DNA of 64,000 nt from JANMDU01 sp031375105 (GCA_031375105.1 JANMHJ010000036.1:46498-110497), one strand, 5' to 3'. Positions 50,821 to 59,202 are shown, counted from the stretch's first letter. A program made the numbers and translations. The notes: generated by a model from the letters alone, not told the origin.

Positions 50821-51183
50821 ATGCCCATCAGCATTGAATTCGAAGCTGAAAACCTGATTGTTTTGCGATCGCACGGGGTGCTCATGCGGCAAGAGGTCGA
50901 TGCGATCAAGCGCCAAATGCATGGCCACATGCTGAGCCATGGCAAGCAACATATGCTGTTTCTGATTGACAGCAACTTCGCTGGCTTGGAAGCCTTGGCG
51001 ACGTGGGAAGACATTGAAGAAGACGCATTGATTCAACAGCAGATCATTCGCTTGGCCGTGGTTGGCGATTTGCAATGGCGTGACCGCGCACTCTTGTTTT
51101 TTCTGAGTGCGGTTGGCCGATTTCAAGTCGATTACTTTAAACCCGAGCACGAACCGCTGGCCAGGGCTTGGTTATTGAATTGA
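50821..51183 (+). CDS. SpoIIAA/STAS-like protein
   Basis: A 120-residue soluble protein with the pattern of SpoIIAA-like (CRAL-TRIO/STAS-related) domains: N-terminal strand ISIEFEAENLIVLRSHG, a middle HMLFLIDSNFAGLEALATWED, and the typical ending FQVDYFKPEHEPLARAWL, where 'F.....A..WL' is conserved. Role unknown; such proteins may bind lipids or act in signalling. Short stand-alone gene, followed by a gene remnant. Confidence 0.65.
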   Translation: MPISIEFEAENLIVLRSHGVLMRQEVDAIKRQMHGHMLSHGKQHMLFLIDSNFAGLEALATWEDIEEDALIQQQIIRLAVVGDLQWRDRALLFFLSAVGRFQVDYFKPEHEPLARAWLLN

Positions 51184-51197
51184 TCCAAATATTGGCT

Positions 51198-51320
51198 GTG
51201 CGCAGACGCCCGCATGGTCTAGATATCTGCGGCGGTGTGGGTGCAGACGGTCACCTTGATGCCGACAAACTTGCCGCGCTGATGGGCTCATTGGCTAAGA
51301 ACGCAGAAAAAGAAGTCTGA
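51198..51320 (+). pseudogene. Gene remnant, possibly the C-terminal tail of trpF
   Basis: An open stretch of ~40 codons ending in TGA reads RRRPHGLDICGGVGADGHLD and then ADKLAALMGSL. The GLDICGGV.-DG-LD pattern resembles the C-terminal strand and helix of phosphoribosylanthranilate isomerase (TrpF), where a (V/L)D-x-(S/C)(S/G)GV motif is conserved. No start codon context or upstream domain remains. The rest of the 374-base gap up to 51557 holds only the promoter and operator region of the next operon. Confidence 0.35.
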
Positions 51321-51493
51321 CTGAGCGAAGCGTCACACCCCGGCGTAGGTGCGTTGGTAAGCTGGCAACGCGAAGCGATCTCATCAGGCAGCCATAGCTC
51401 AGAAACATCCACAAACGCCCCGGTGAAACACAGGTGACAGCTTGCCTCAAAAGCGGGGTATGCTGAACGTCTTTCTGCGTAAAATACAGAAAT

Positions 51494-51507
51494 AGAACGG
51501 TCGTGCT
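51494..51507 (+). promoter_or_regulatory. TetR-type operator-like palindrome upstream of beta-oxidation genes
   Basis: AGAACGGTCGTGCT is symmetric at 10 of 14 positions (AG-ACG-n-CGT-CT), about 50 bases before the start of the beta-oxidation operon. ACG-n-CGT half-sites are typical for TetR regulators of fatty-acid degradation in betaproteobacteria. No regulator gene is adjacent. Confidence 0.4.
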
Positions 51508-51557
51508 TTTATGATGCGATGCGTTGCCCCAATTTTTGAAACCCTGAAAGGACTGCC

Positions 51558-53681
51558 ATGACAGCCGAATACAAAGTTCACGGCGATGTTGCTGTGATCA
51601 CTCTGAACAACCCGCCAGTTAACGGCTTGGGGCTTTCCACGCGTGTGGCGGTGGCCGCTGGGCTGGCCAAAGCGCAGTTGGACGATAAGGTCAAAGCCAT
51701 TGTTATCACCGGCGCTGGCAGAGCCTTCTCGGGCGGCGCGGATATCAAGGAGTTTGGCTCTGATAAATCCCTTGCTGAGCCGAATTTACTGAGCCTGATT
51801 TCGAGTTGCGAGAACGCGAGCAAAGTGACTGTGGCTGCGGTGCATTCCGTGGTCATGGGCGGCGGTTTAGAGCTGGCGCTGGGCTGCCATTACCGCGTGG
51901 CCGCTCCGGGCACGAAGGTGGCTTTGCCAGAAGTGAAGCTGGGCTTGATTCCCGGTGCGGGTGGCACGCAGCGCTTGCCGCGCGTGCTGGGCGTGGAGCA
52001 TGCGCTCAACATGATCGTGAGCGGCGAGCCAGTAAATGCAGAAATGCTGGCGATGGCGCCCGGCCAGAAGTTGTTTGATAAGCTATCTGCTAGCGCTGAG
52101 ACTGTTTTGAACGAAGCGATTGAATTGGCTCGTGAAAAAGCTGCTGCTCATGCGAAAGACGGCTCTGCCTTCCCGCTGGTGCGCAATCTGCCTTGCCGCC
52201 ATCCGATGGGCGATGCTTATTTTCAGTTTGCTCGCAACATGGTCAAAGGCATGGCCAAGGGCTATCCAGCGCCTGTCAAGTGCGTGGATGCCGTGGAAGC
52301 CGCTACGAAAAAGAAATTCAACGATGGCATGCTGTTTGAGCGCGAGGCCTTCATCAATTTGATGTGGACACCGGAATGCCGTGCACTGCGTCATTTGTTT
52401 GTCGCCGAGCGTGCTGCGTCAAAAATTGCTGATGTGCCTGAAGACACGCCGAAACGTGAGATCAAGAGCGTGGCCGTGATTGGCGCAGGCACGATGGGCG
52501 GCGGTATTGCCATGAATTTCTTGAACGCCGGCATCCCAGTCAAAATGCTGGAATTGAAGCAAGAAGCGCTCGACAAGGGCATTGGCATCATGCGCAAGAA
52601 TTACGAAGCGCAGGTCAAAAAAGGCAAGCTCAAGCAGGCCAAGCTGGACGAGCGCATGGGCATGCTCAGCACCACGCTGACTTACGACGGCTTGAAAGAC
52701 GCAGATCTCGTGATTGAAGCCGTGTTTGAAGACATGGGTGTAAAAGAGAAGGTGTTCAAAGAGCTGGATCGCGTGATGAAGAAGGGCGCTATTTTGGCCT
52801 CCAACACTTCCACGCTCGATGTCGACAAAATCGCATCGTTCACCAAGCGCCCGCAAGATGTCGTCGGCCTGCATTTCTTCAGCCCAGCCAATGTGATGAC
52901 GCTGCTGGAAGTGGTGCGCGGTAAGAAGACTGCAAAAGACGTGATGGCGACTGTGATGGGTGTGGCGAAGAAGATCAAGAAAATTGCTGTGGTCTCGGGC
53001 GTGTGTGATGGCTTTATCGGCAACCGCATGATCGAGCAATACAGCCGCCAAGCGGGCTTCTTGATTGAAGAAGGCTGCACGCCGCAGCAAGTAGACAAAG
53101 CGGTGGAGAAATTTGGCTTTGCCATGGGCCCGTTCCGCATGGGCGATTTGGCCGGCAACGATATCGGTTGGTACATCCGCAAGCGCCGCTATCAGGAAAA
53201 GCCAGGCATGAAATACAGCAAGACGGCCGATTTGCTCTGCGAGCTAGGACGCTTTGGTCAGAAGACGAATGCGGGTTGGTATGACTACGTGCCCGGCAAA
53301 CGCGATGCGTTGCCCAGCGAAGTGGTCAACAAAATGATCACAGATCACAGCAAGAAAATCGGCCTGGCTCCGCGCAAGATTTCCGACGAAGAAATCGTCA
53401 ACCGCTTGGTGCTCTCGCTCGTGAATGAAGCCGCTCATATCTTGGAGGACGGTATTGCCAGCAAAGCCAGCGATATTGATATGGTCTACATCACAGGCTA
53501 CGGTTTTCCGATCCCCAAAGGTGGCCCGATGCACTTTGCCGATCAGATGGGCTTGTACAACGTGATGATGGCGATGAACAGCTTCGCTAAAAATCCGAAT
53601 GACGATGCCAGCTTTTGGGAGCCTGCGCCGCTGATCAAGCGCCTCGTCGCTGAGGGCAAGACCTTCAGTTCGACTTCTTGA
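51558..53681 (+). CDS. Bifunctional enoyl-CoA hydratase / 3-hydroxyacyl-CoA dehydrogenase
   Basis: A 707-residue trifunctional-enzyme alpha subunit (FadB/FadJ type). The N-terminal crotonase domain has the oxyanion AFSGGADIKEF, VVMGGGLELALGCHYRVA and the catalytic-acid region ALPEVKLGLIPGAGGTQRL. The dehydrogenase domain starts with VAVIGAGTMGGGIAMNF (residues ~305-321) and carries the catalytic His in GLHFFSPANVM. It converts enoyl-CoA to 3-ketoacyl-CoA; thiolase is encoded two genes later. AAAGGA ribosome site before the ATG; TetR-like operator upstream. Confidence 0.93.
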   Translation: MTAEYKVHGDVAVITLNNPPVNGLGLSTRVAVAAGLAKAQLDDKVKAIVITGAGRAFSGGADIKEFGSDKSLAEPNLLSLISSCENASKVTVAAVHSVVMGGGLELALGCHYRVAAPGTKVALPEVKLGLIPGAGGTQRLPRVLGVEHALNMIVSGEPVNAEMLAMAPGQKLFDKLSASAETVLNEAIELAREKAAAHAKDGSAFPLVRNLPCRHPMGDAYFQFARNMVKGMAKGYPAPVKCVDAVEAATKKKFNDGMLFEREAFINLMWTPECRALRHLFVAERAASKIADVPEDTPKREIKSVAVIGAGTMGGGIAMNFLNAGIPVKMLELKQEALDKGIGIMRKNYEAQVKKGKLKQAKLDERMGMLSTTLTYDGLKDADLVIEAVFEDMGVKEKVFKELDRVMKKGAILASNTSTLDVDKIASFTKRPQDVVGLHFFSPANVMTLLEVVRGKKTAKDVMATVMGVAKKIKKIAVVSGVCDGFIGNRMIEQYSRQAGFLIEEGCTPQQVDKAVEKFGFAMGPFRMGDLAGNDIGWYIRKRRYQEKPGMKYSKTADLLCELGRFGQKTNAGWYDYVPGKRDALPSEVVNKMITDHSKKIGLAPRKISDEEIVNRLVLSLVNEAAHILEDGIASKASDIDMVYITGYGFPIPKGGPMHFADQMGLYNVMMAMNSFAKNPNDDASFWEPAPLIKRLVAEGKTFSSTS

Positions 53682-53705
53682 TTTTTCTGCAGTTTGGAGA
53701 GAGTC

Positions 53706-54065
53706 ATGTCCATTGTCGCCATCGTTTTGACCGCTCTTGTGGCGCTGCTGCATGTGTATTTCATGATTCTAGAAATGTTCCTTTGGAACAAGCCCTTAGG
53801 CATGAAAACGTTTCGCAACACGCCTGAGAAAGCGGAAGCCACCAAGGTCTTGGCCGCGAATCAAGGGCTGTACAACGGCTTTTTGGCGGCTGGCTTGATC
53901 GTCGGTTTGCTGATGGGCGATGCTGGTTTTCACTTCAAATTGTTTTTCCTCATCTGCGTGATCGTGGCAGGCGTGTATGGCGCGGCCACCTTCAGCAAAA
54001 AAATCCTTTATGTGCAGGCGCTGCCTGCCGCCTTGGCGCTTGCTGCGCTGTTTTTGACCAAATAA
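53706..54065 (+). CDS. DUF1304 small membrane protein
   Basis: A 119-residue protein with four hydrophobic helices and the DUF1304 features LHVYFMILEMFLW, ANQGLYNGFLAAGL and GVYGAATFSKKILYVQALPA. GGAGAG before ATG 53706 sets the start against a longer frame from 53694. Placed between the hydratase/dehydrogenase and the thiolase with 22-24 base gaps, so it is in the operon. Function unknown; occurrence within beta-oxidation operons suggests a membrane role in fatty-acid metabolism. Confidence 0.88.
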   Translation: MSIVAIVLTALVALLHVYFMILEMFLWNKPLGMKTFRNTPEKAEATKVLAANQGLYNGFLAAGLIVGLLMGDAGFHFKLFFLICVIVAGVYGAATFSKKILYVQALPAALALAALFLTK

Positions 54066-54087
54066 CTTAATTCTTTAGGAGTTCATC

Positions 54088-55263
54088 ATGACATCCGCCG
54101 TAATCGTATCGACCGCCCGCACCCCGCTTGCCAAGAGCTGGAAAGGTGCTTTCAACATGACCCATGGCGCCACGCTCGGTGGCCACGCCGTGAAGCATGC
54201 CATTTCTCGCGCTGGCATTGAAGCCGCGGAGGTCGATGACGTTATCATGGGCTGCGCCAATCCCGAAGGCGCCACCGGTGCCAACATCGCTCGCCAAATC
54301 GCGCTGATGGCCGATTGCCCGATCACCACTTCTGGCATGACGGTGAACCGTTTTTGCTCCTCTGGCTTGCAAACCATTGCACTGGCCGCGCAGCGCATCA
54401 TCGCAGGCGAGGGTGATGTGTATGTGGCAGGCGGCGTGGAGAGCATCAGTTGCGTACAGCAAGAGATGAATCAACACATGTTGGCTGACCCAGCGCTGGT
54501 GAAAAAGAAGCCCGAGATTTACTGGAACATGTTGCAAACCGCCGAGCAAGTGGCCAAGCGCTATAGCATCACGCGCGATGCGATGGATCATTACGGTGCT
54601 CGCAGTCAGCAACGCGCCAGCGCCGCATTAGCCGCAGGTTTGTTTGACGCAGAAATCGCCCCCATCACTGTGAAAGCAGGCATTGCAGATGCAACGCTCG
54701 GCCTCATGACCAAAGAAGTCACCGTAAGCAAAGACGAAGGCATCCGCGAAGGCACCACCTTTGAAGGCATCACCGGTCTGCGCTCAGCCTTGCCCGGCGG
54801 CTTGATTTCCGCAGGCAATGCAAGCCAGTTCTCAGACGGCGCAGGCGCTTGCGTAGTGATGAACGAAGACATGGCCGCCAAACGCGGCTTAAAACCTATT
54901 GGCCGCTTCCTCGGTTTTGCCGTGGCAGGCTGCGAGCCCGACGAAATGGGCATCGGCCCCGTTTTTGCGATTCCCAAAGTCTTGAAGCGCCTCGGCCTCA
55001 AAGTAAGCGATATTGATTTGTGGGAGCTCAACGAAGCCTTTGCCGTGCAAGTGATTTATTGCCGAGACAAGCTGGGCATCCCTGATGACAAACTCAACGT
55101 CAACGGCGGTGCCATCGCCGTCGGCCACCCGTATGGCGTGAGCGGCCAACGCTTAACTGGGCACGCCCTCATCGAAGGCAAACGCCGTGGCGCGAAGCGC
55201 GTTTGCGTGACGATGTGTATTGGCGGGGGTATGGGTGCGGCGGGCATTTTTGAAGTGCTTTAA
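54088..55263 (+). CDS. Acetyl-CoA C-acyltransferase (thiolase)
   Basis: A 391-residue thiolase. Acyl-enzyme Cys lies in TVNRFCSSGLQTIA (residue ~91), the histidine in NGGAIAVGHPYGVSG and the second Cys in VCVTMCIGGGMGAAG near the end. It cleaves 3-ketoacyl-CoA with CoA to give acetyl-CoA, completing the cycle begun by the product of the first gene of the operon. TAGGAG ribosome site. The stop overlaps a possible start of the next gene; a decayed duplicate of its last ~30 codons lies 600 bases downstream. Confidence 0.93.
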   Translation: MTSAVIVSTARTPLAKSWKGAFNMTHGATLGGHAVKHAISRAGIEAAEVDDVIMGCANPEGATGANIARQIALMADCPITTSGMTVNRFCSSGLQTIALAAQRIIAGEGDVYVAGGVESISCVQQEMNQHMLADPALVKKKPEIYWNMLQTAEQVAKRYSITRDAMDHYGARSQQRASAALAAGLFDAEIAPITVKAGIADATLGLMTKEVTVSKDEGIREGTTFEGITGLRSALPGGLISAGNASQFSDGAGACVVMNEDMAAKRGLKPIGRFLGFAVAGCEPDEMGIGPVFAIPKVLKRLGLKVSDIDLWELNEAFAVQVIYCRDKLGIPDDKLNVNGGAIAVGHPYGVSGQRLTGHALIEGKRRGAKRVCVTMCIGGGMGAAGIFEVL

Positions 55264-55274
55264 TGAGGAGGCGC

Positions 55275-55667
55275 ATGGCTCTGGGAGGAATGTGCAGGCT
55301 GCTTGCTGCGACTTCTCTGCTGCCCTGTTTGGCTCACGCGCAAGCTTCTATAGACCAGGCTAACTGCCAAGATTTTTTAGGCACATGGTCTGGAGCGTGG
55401 GCGCAGGGCTATTACGGAACGCAATGGATTAGTGTGACCGAGGTGTCGCAAAACTGTGTTGCCAAGGTCGCATATAGCCCGACCGGTTCGAATGTGCCCA
55501 CTGCATCAGGCCAGTTCCAAGTGATCAATGGGGTCATTGAGTTTGTGTGCCACCGAGCGAATTTAGGTCTTTGTCGGCTGGAGCTTGTCGATGGCAAACT
55601 CCAAATTCGATACAGCGAGCCATCTGGGTTTGTGAATCAAGGGCTATTTATTAAGCAGCCGCCATGA
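55275..55667 (+). CDS. Small secreted protein of unknown function
   Basis: A 130-residue protein with a leader ending in LAHAQA and a mature part of ~108 residues with four Cys (NCQDF, NCVAK, VCHRA, LCRLE), probably two disulfides in the periplasm. It has the look of small lipocalin/DUF-type beta proteins (DFLGTWSGAWAQGYYG...ISVTEV). Start uncertain: ATGs at 55263, 55275 and 55290 are all in frame; GAGGAGG before 55275 favours it. Lies between the thiolase gene and a remnant of the thiolase 3' end, as if inserted there. Confidence 0.65.
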   Translation: MALGGMCRLLAATSLLPCLAHAQASIDQANCQDFLGTWSGAWAQGYYGTQWISVTEVSQNCVAKVAYSPTGSNVPTASGQFQVINGVIEFVCHRANLGLCRLELVDGKLQIRYSEPSGFVNQGLFIKQPP

Positions 55668-55763
55668 GTCATTTGCCTACTGACTCACTGCTTCAAACTC
55701 CTCAGGCTAGGTGTTTGAGGTTGCAAGATGTTGTTTTAGCCACTACACAAGGCTTCTGCGATC

Positions 55764-55864
55764 ACACCACCATCAAAGCCAAGCGCGGTGACGCGAAGCG
55801 CACCTGTGTGACGATGCCTTTTGGTCGTTGCATGGTGGATCCGGACATTTTTGAAGCACTTTGA
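55764..55864 (+). pseudogene. Decayed duplicate of the thiolase C-terminus
   Basis: The stretch from CACACCACCATCAAAGCC to the stop aligns without gaps to the last ~100 bases of the thiolase gene (55163-55263), e.g. GCGAAGCGC-ACCTGTGTGACGATG against GCGAAGCGC-GTTTGCGTGACGATG, and CATTTTTGAAGCACTTTGA against the true end. The active-site CIGGGMG has become a Phe/Gly/Arg/Cys segment, so nothing functional remains. A small open frame from 55664 reads through it, but its first half resembles nothing. Confidence 0.75.
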
Positions 55865-55876
55865 TAAGATCAATCT

Positions 55877-56380
55877 ATGAAATCCATACCCAGCATCATC
55901 CAAGCACTTGCCCAAGAGGGAGTACAGTTTGTGTTGGTGGGAGGATTTGCGGTTCAGCTTCGCGGCTTTATTCGCTCCACACTCGATATTGATTTGGTGC
56001 TTGCGATGAATGACGAGAACCTCGAGAAATTCATTGAGGTGGGCAAGCGGTTTGGCCTAGCTCCTGTGATCCCAGTGCCGATTGATTCACTCAAGAACTC
56101 TGCTTTGATTGAACAATGGCATCGTGAAAAAGGCATGTTGGCGTTTGCTTTGCGCGAGCCCGGAATCACCGGTAGTGTGATTGACGTGTTGGTGCGATCT
56201 GATGTCCCCTATGAACGCTTATCTGCTGATGCGACGCACATGCCTTTGTTTGGAGCTAATGTTGCTGTCGCGTCCATTGATCATTTGCTGGAAATGAAGC
56301 GCATCGCTAATCGCCCCAAAGATCGAATAGATATCGAGGCGCTCGAAAAAATCAAGCGTGGAGAGAGCCCAGATGCGTGA
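55877..56380 (+). CDS. Nucleotidyltransferase-fold protein (possible toxin of a TA-like pair)
   Basis: A 167-residue protein with the MNT/AbiEii-type nucleotidyltransferase signature: VQFVLVGGFAVQLRG then RSTLDIDLVLAM (GG and DxD motifs, residues ~17-45). The third acidic residue is probably in SVIDVLVRSD. The end, DHLLEMKRIANRPKDRIDIEALE, is typical of NTase domains in type II/IV toxin-antitoxin systems and of stand-alone DUF6036-like proteins. It overlaps the following small gene by 8 bases. Whether it is toxin, antitoxin or a housekeeping NTase cannot be settled here. Confidence 0.75.
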   Translation: MKSIPSIIQALAQEGVQFVLVGGFAVQLRGFIRSTLDIDLVLAMNDENLEKFIEVGKRFGLAPVIPVPIDSLKNSALIEQWHREKGMLAFALREPGITGSVIDVLVRSDVPYERLSADATHMPLFGANVAVASIDHLLEMKRIANRPKDRIDIEALEKIKRGESPDA

Positions 56381-56579
56381 TGAGCACTATGGCATCCCCG
56401 TGCCAACAGCAGAGCAATTGCAGCAGCGGTGGGAACAAGCTCTGGCGCAGTTTGAAATGTGGACTCAAATTTGGCGTGATAACCCGCAGCTTGCCAAGCA
56501 ATCTGGGCGGCGCGTTGAGGAGTTAATGATGTCTCTGGCGGCGGTGCAACCGCGCTATGCAAACTACGTGCCTGTTTGA
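56373..56579 (+). CDS. Small partner gene of the nucleotidyltransferase
   Basis: A 68-residue, mostly helical, charged protein (EQLQQRWEQALAQFEMWTQI) without recognised family. ATG 56373 lies within the end of the nucleotidyltransferase gene, and GGAGAG upstream serves as ribosome site, so the two are translated together. Size and coupling fit an antitoxin or regulatory partner. It is followed directly by a thioesterase gene that is not obviously related. Confidence 0.6.
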   Translation: MRDEHYGIPVPTAEQLQQRWEQALAQFEMWTQIWRDNPQLAKQSGRRVEELMMSLAAVQPRYANYVPV

Positions 56580-56590
56580 TTTCTCACATC

Positions 56591-57043
56591 ATGAGTCAAA
56601 CCACTTCTGAGTATTTGCCCCAAACCCCCGAGGCCTGGTTGGCTTGGGGCAGCGAAATTTTGCAGACACAGGCGTTTAGCGTCTTGCTGGGTGCAAAGCT
56701 TACGGCTCTGGATCGGGGGCGCTGCGAGCTCACTTTGCCGATCACGCCTCAGCTTTTGCAGCAGCACGGCTTTGCGCATGGCGGGGTGGTGAGCTATTTG
56801 GCGGATAACGCTCTGACGTATGCGGGCGGCACGGCGCTCGGTAGCAATGCGCTCACGCTGGAATTTAAGATCAACTACGTGCGCCCGGCGGTGGGAGGGT
56901 TGATGATTGCGCGCGCGCAGGCGGAGGCTACGGGTAAGACGCAATCGGTGTGCGTCTGTCGCGTCTATGCGGTGAAAGATGGCGAGGAAAAGCTTTGCGC
57001 TGTGGCGCAGGGCACGATTGTTTCTGCGCCTGTCAAAGCTTGA
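56591..57043 (+). CDS. PaaI-like hotdog thioesterase
   Basis: A 150-residue single-hotdog thioesterase. The HGGVVSYLADNALTYAGG segment (central helix with the conserved HGG and Asp) and LEFKINYVRPAVGG strand are characteristic of PaaI/YbgC-like acyl-CoA thioesterases. It would hydrolyse a short or aromatic acyl-CoA in the cytoplasm and so relieve CoA trapping. ATG 56591 chosen; the frame is open to 56576. Followed after 85 bases by an acyl-CoA dehydrogenase gene. Confidence 0.88.
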   Translation: MSQTTSEYLPQTPEAWLAWGSEILQTQAFSVLLGAKLTALDRGRCELTLPITPQLLQQHGFAHGGVVSYLADNALTYAGGTALGSNALTLEFKINYVRPAVGGLMIARAQAEATGKTQSVCVCRVYAVKDGEEKLCAVAQGTIVSAPVKA

Positions 57044-57128
57044 AGCCCTGGTTTGTTGATCTCAGAATTGGCGCTATGTTGCGCAGACCTCTAATTTGAG
57101 GTGAATCCTTGTTACTTTTTAAACTGAT

Positions 57129-58961
57129 ATGAGCTACCGCAACACCCTTGATTTTCTGATGTACGGCTGGTTGAAAGCCGAAGAGTTGAACGCTCGCTCG
57201 CGTTTTGCAGATCATTCGCGGGAGACGTTTGATGCGGTGCTGGACACTTGCGAGCGGATTGCTCGGGAGAAGTTTACGCCCTTCAATCGCACCGTGGATC
57301 GGGAGGAGCCGCGCACCGAGGTGGATGCGGATGGTGCTCTGCGCGTGGTGTTGCCCAAGGCGACGCATGATGCGCGAGCAGCATATGCGGAAAGTGGGAT
57401 GCTGAGCGCGGCGCAAGATGAGGCGATGGGTGGGATGCAGCTTCCTTACTTGGTAGAAGCGGCGGCGAATTCGTTTTTTGGATTGGCATCGATTTCGATC
57501 GGCTGGAATTTGCTCACGGTGGGCAATGCCAATGCGATTTTGGCTTGCGGTACGGAGATGCAAAAGCAGGTGTTTGCAGCCAATGAATTTAACGGGCGCT
57601 GGGCGGGCACGATGTGTTTGAGCGAGCCGCAAGCGGGCTCATCGCTGTCTGATATCACCACCCGCGCTGAGTTAGAAGACGCAGGCGATGCACTCGGCCC
57701 ACGCTATCGACTGCGCGGTAACAAAATGTGGATCTCAGGCGGCGAGCATGAGGTGACGGAAAACATCATTCATTTGGTACTGGCCAAGATTCCTGATGAA
57801 AACGGCAAGCTGGTAGCTGGCACGCGCGGGATTTCGCTTTTCATCGTGCCGAAAAAAATGGTCAATACGCAAGGCGAGCTGACTGGTCAGCGCAACGACG
57901 TGACCCTCGCTGGGCTGAACCACAAGCTGGGCTGGGCGGGCACGCCAAACACGCTGCTGAACTTTGGCGAAGGTAAATTCAAGCCAGATGGCAAGCCCGG
58001 AGCGGTAGGTTACTTGGTTGGCAAGCCTGGCGAAGGCTTGAAGGGCATGTTCCACATGATGAACGAGGCGCGTATTGGCATTGGTATGGCCGCCACATCG
58101 CTTGGCCTTGCGGGTTATTACGCAAGCCTTGATTACGCCAAACTGCGCCCGCAGGGCAGGCCGATTAACGGCGCGGGTAAAGATCCCAATCAACCTCAAG
58201 TGCGCCTGATCGAGCACGCCGATATCAAGCGCATGCTGCTTGCGCAAAAATCCATTTGCGAAGGCGCACTGGCTTTGCAACTGTATTGCGCAAAACTCGT
58301 GGACGACAAAGCCACAGGCGATGCCGCCACTTCGCAAGAGGCCGCGCTCCTGCTAGAAATGCTCACGCCCATTTCCAAAAGCTGGCCGAGCGAGAACTGT
58401 TTGGAAGCGAATTCGCTGGCGATTCAAATCCACGGCGGCTACGGCTACACCCGTGATTTCCCGGTAGAGCAATATTGGCGCGATCAGCGGCTCAACATGA
58501 TTCACGAAGGCACGCATGCGATTCAGGCGATGGATTTGCTGGGCAGAAAAGTCGTGATGGATGGCGGCAAAGGCCTCGGCTTGCTGGCCGCCAAAATCAG
58601 CGCGACGGTAGAGCGAGCGATGCGAGTGCCCGATTTGGCGGCGCACGCCAACCAACTCGCAGCTGCACTCAAAAAGATTGGTATCGCCACCCAAGCCGCT
58701 TGGGCCAGTGGCCAGCCGCAAGAGGCTTTGGCCAATGCGGTGCCCTATATGCAAGCCTTCGGCCATGTGGTGTTAGCATGGATCTGGCTCGACGTGTCTT
58801 TGGCGAAACAAAATGCTACTAAATCAATAGCAAACTATGCAGGAATCACGTCGGCAAATCAGTATTTTTACCATTATGAGTTGCCCAAAATCGACGCTTG
58901 GCTCGCCGTGGTTGAAAGCCGCGACATGACCTGCGCCCATGTGGCAGAGGAAGCTTTTTGA
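57129..58961 (+). CDS. Acyl-CoA dehydrogenase (long, ~600-residue type)
   Basis: A 610-residue flavoprotein of the long acyl-CoA dehydrogenase class with an additional C-terminal domain, as in the FadE-related 3-methylmercaptopropionyl-CoA dehydrogenase (DmdC) group. Segments: GTMCLSEPQAGSSLSDI (FAD/substrate), GNKMWISGGEHE, LNHKLGWAGTPNTLLNFG, then QIHGGYGYTRDFPVEQYWRDQRLNMIHEGTHAIQAMDLLGRKV, which contains the catalytic Glu of IHEGT. It introduces the trans-2 double bond in acyl-CoA, feeding electrons to ETF. Residues ~561-571 (ATKSIANYAG) come from a repeat copy. The next small gene overlaps its stop. Confidence 0.92.
   Translation: MSYRNTLDFLMYGWLKAEELNARSRFADHSRETFDAVLDTCERIAREKFTPFNRTVDREEPRTEVDADGALRVVLPKATHDARAAYAESGMLSAAQDEAMGGMQLPYLVEAAANSFFGLASISIGWNLLTVGNANAILACGTEMQKQVFAANEFNGRWAGTMCLSEPQAGSSLSDITTRAELEDAGDALGPRYRLRGNKMWISGGEHEVTENIIHLVLAKIPDENGKLVAGTRGISLFIVPKKMVNTQGELTGQRNDVTLAGLNHKLGWAGTPNTLLNFGEGKFKPDGKPGAVGYLVGKPGEGLKGMFHMMNEARIGIGMAATSLGLAGYYASLDYAKLRPQGRPINGAGKDPNQPQVRLIEHADIKRMLLAQKSICEGALALQLYCAKLVDDKATGDAATSQEAALLLEMLTPISKSWPSENCLEANSLAIQIHGGYGYTRDFPVEQYWRDQRLNMIHEGTHAIQAMDLLGRKVVMDGGKGLGLLAAKISATVERAMRVPDLAAHANQLAAALKKIGIATQAAWASGQPQEALANAVPYMQAFGHVVLAWIWLDVSLAKQNATKSIANYAGITSANQYFYHYELPKIDAWLAVVESRDMTCAHVAEEAF
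58810..58842 (+). repeat. Dispersed palindromic repeat, right half, inside acyl-CoA dehydrogenase gene
   Basis: AAATGCTACTAAATCAATAG followed by CAAACTATGCAGG matches the 3' half of the element (GCTAT-n-ATAGCAAACTATGC). In frame it reads NATKSIANYAG, in the same register as the dinB and nadE copies. Confidence 0.65.
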
Positions 58962-59152
58962 AAATTAAACCCAGCCATGAAGGCAAACTCGATGTGGCCA
59001 TTTGGGTCTGCCTTTATGGCGGCCTGCTCAGCCTGGTGGGCGCGCTGGCGATATCAGGCGTGGAAGCAGAAATCGCTTGGTGGCTTGGCGGTGCTGGCAG
59101 CTTGGTGACAGCCGTTGGCGTGGTCTTGATATACATTCGTAGTAAGACATAG
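58958..59152 (+). CDS. Small two-helix membrane protein
   Basis: A 64-residue protein with two hydrophobic helices (about residues 13-32 and 39-60) and a short basic tail. It begins at TTG 58958, overlapping the acyl-CoA dehydrogenase stop as TTGA, so it is probably translationally coupled. No family recognised. A weak terminator follows. Confidence 0.5.
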   Translation: MKIKPSHEGKLDVAIWVCLYGGLLSLVGALAISGVEAEIAWWLGGAGSLVTAVGVVLIYIRSKT

Positions 59153-59185
59153 ACGCCGTTGTTTCGGTCAGCGCGGCGTTGAATT
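59153..59185 (+). terminator. Weak intrinsic terminator
   Basis: ACGCCG (59153-59158) and CGGCGT (59174-59179) pair around a 15-base loop, followed by TGAATTTTTT. The short stem makes it weak; it may partly separate the acyl-CoA dehydrogenase transcript from the SDR gene. Confidence 0.45.
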
Positions 59186-59202
59186 TTTTGGAGACATTTC
59201 TT

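Noticed and set aside
55664..55864. 66-codon open frame downstream of the secreted-protein gene
   Set aside because: Its second half is a decayed copy of the thiolase end and its first half has no features of a protein; called a pseudogene instead.
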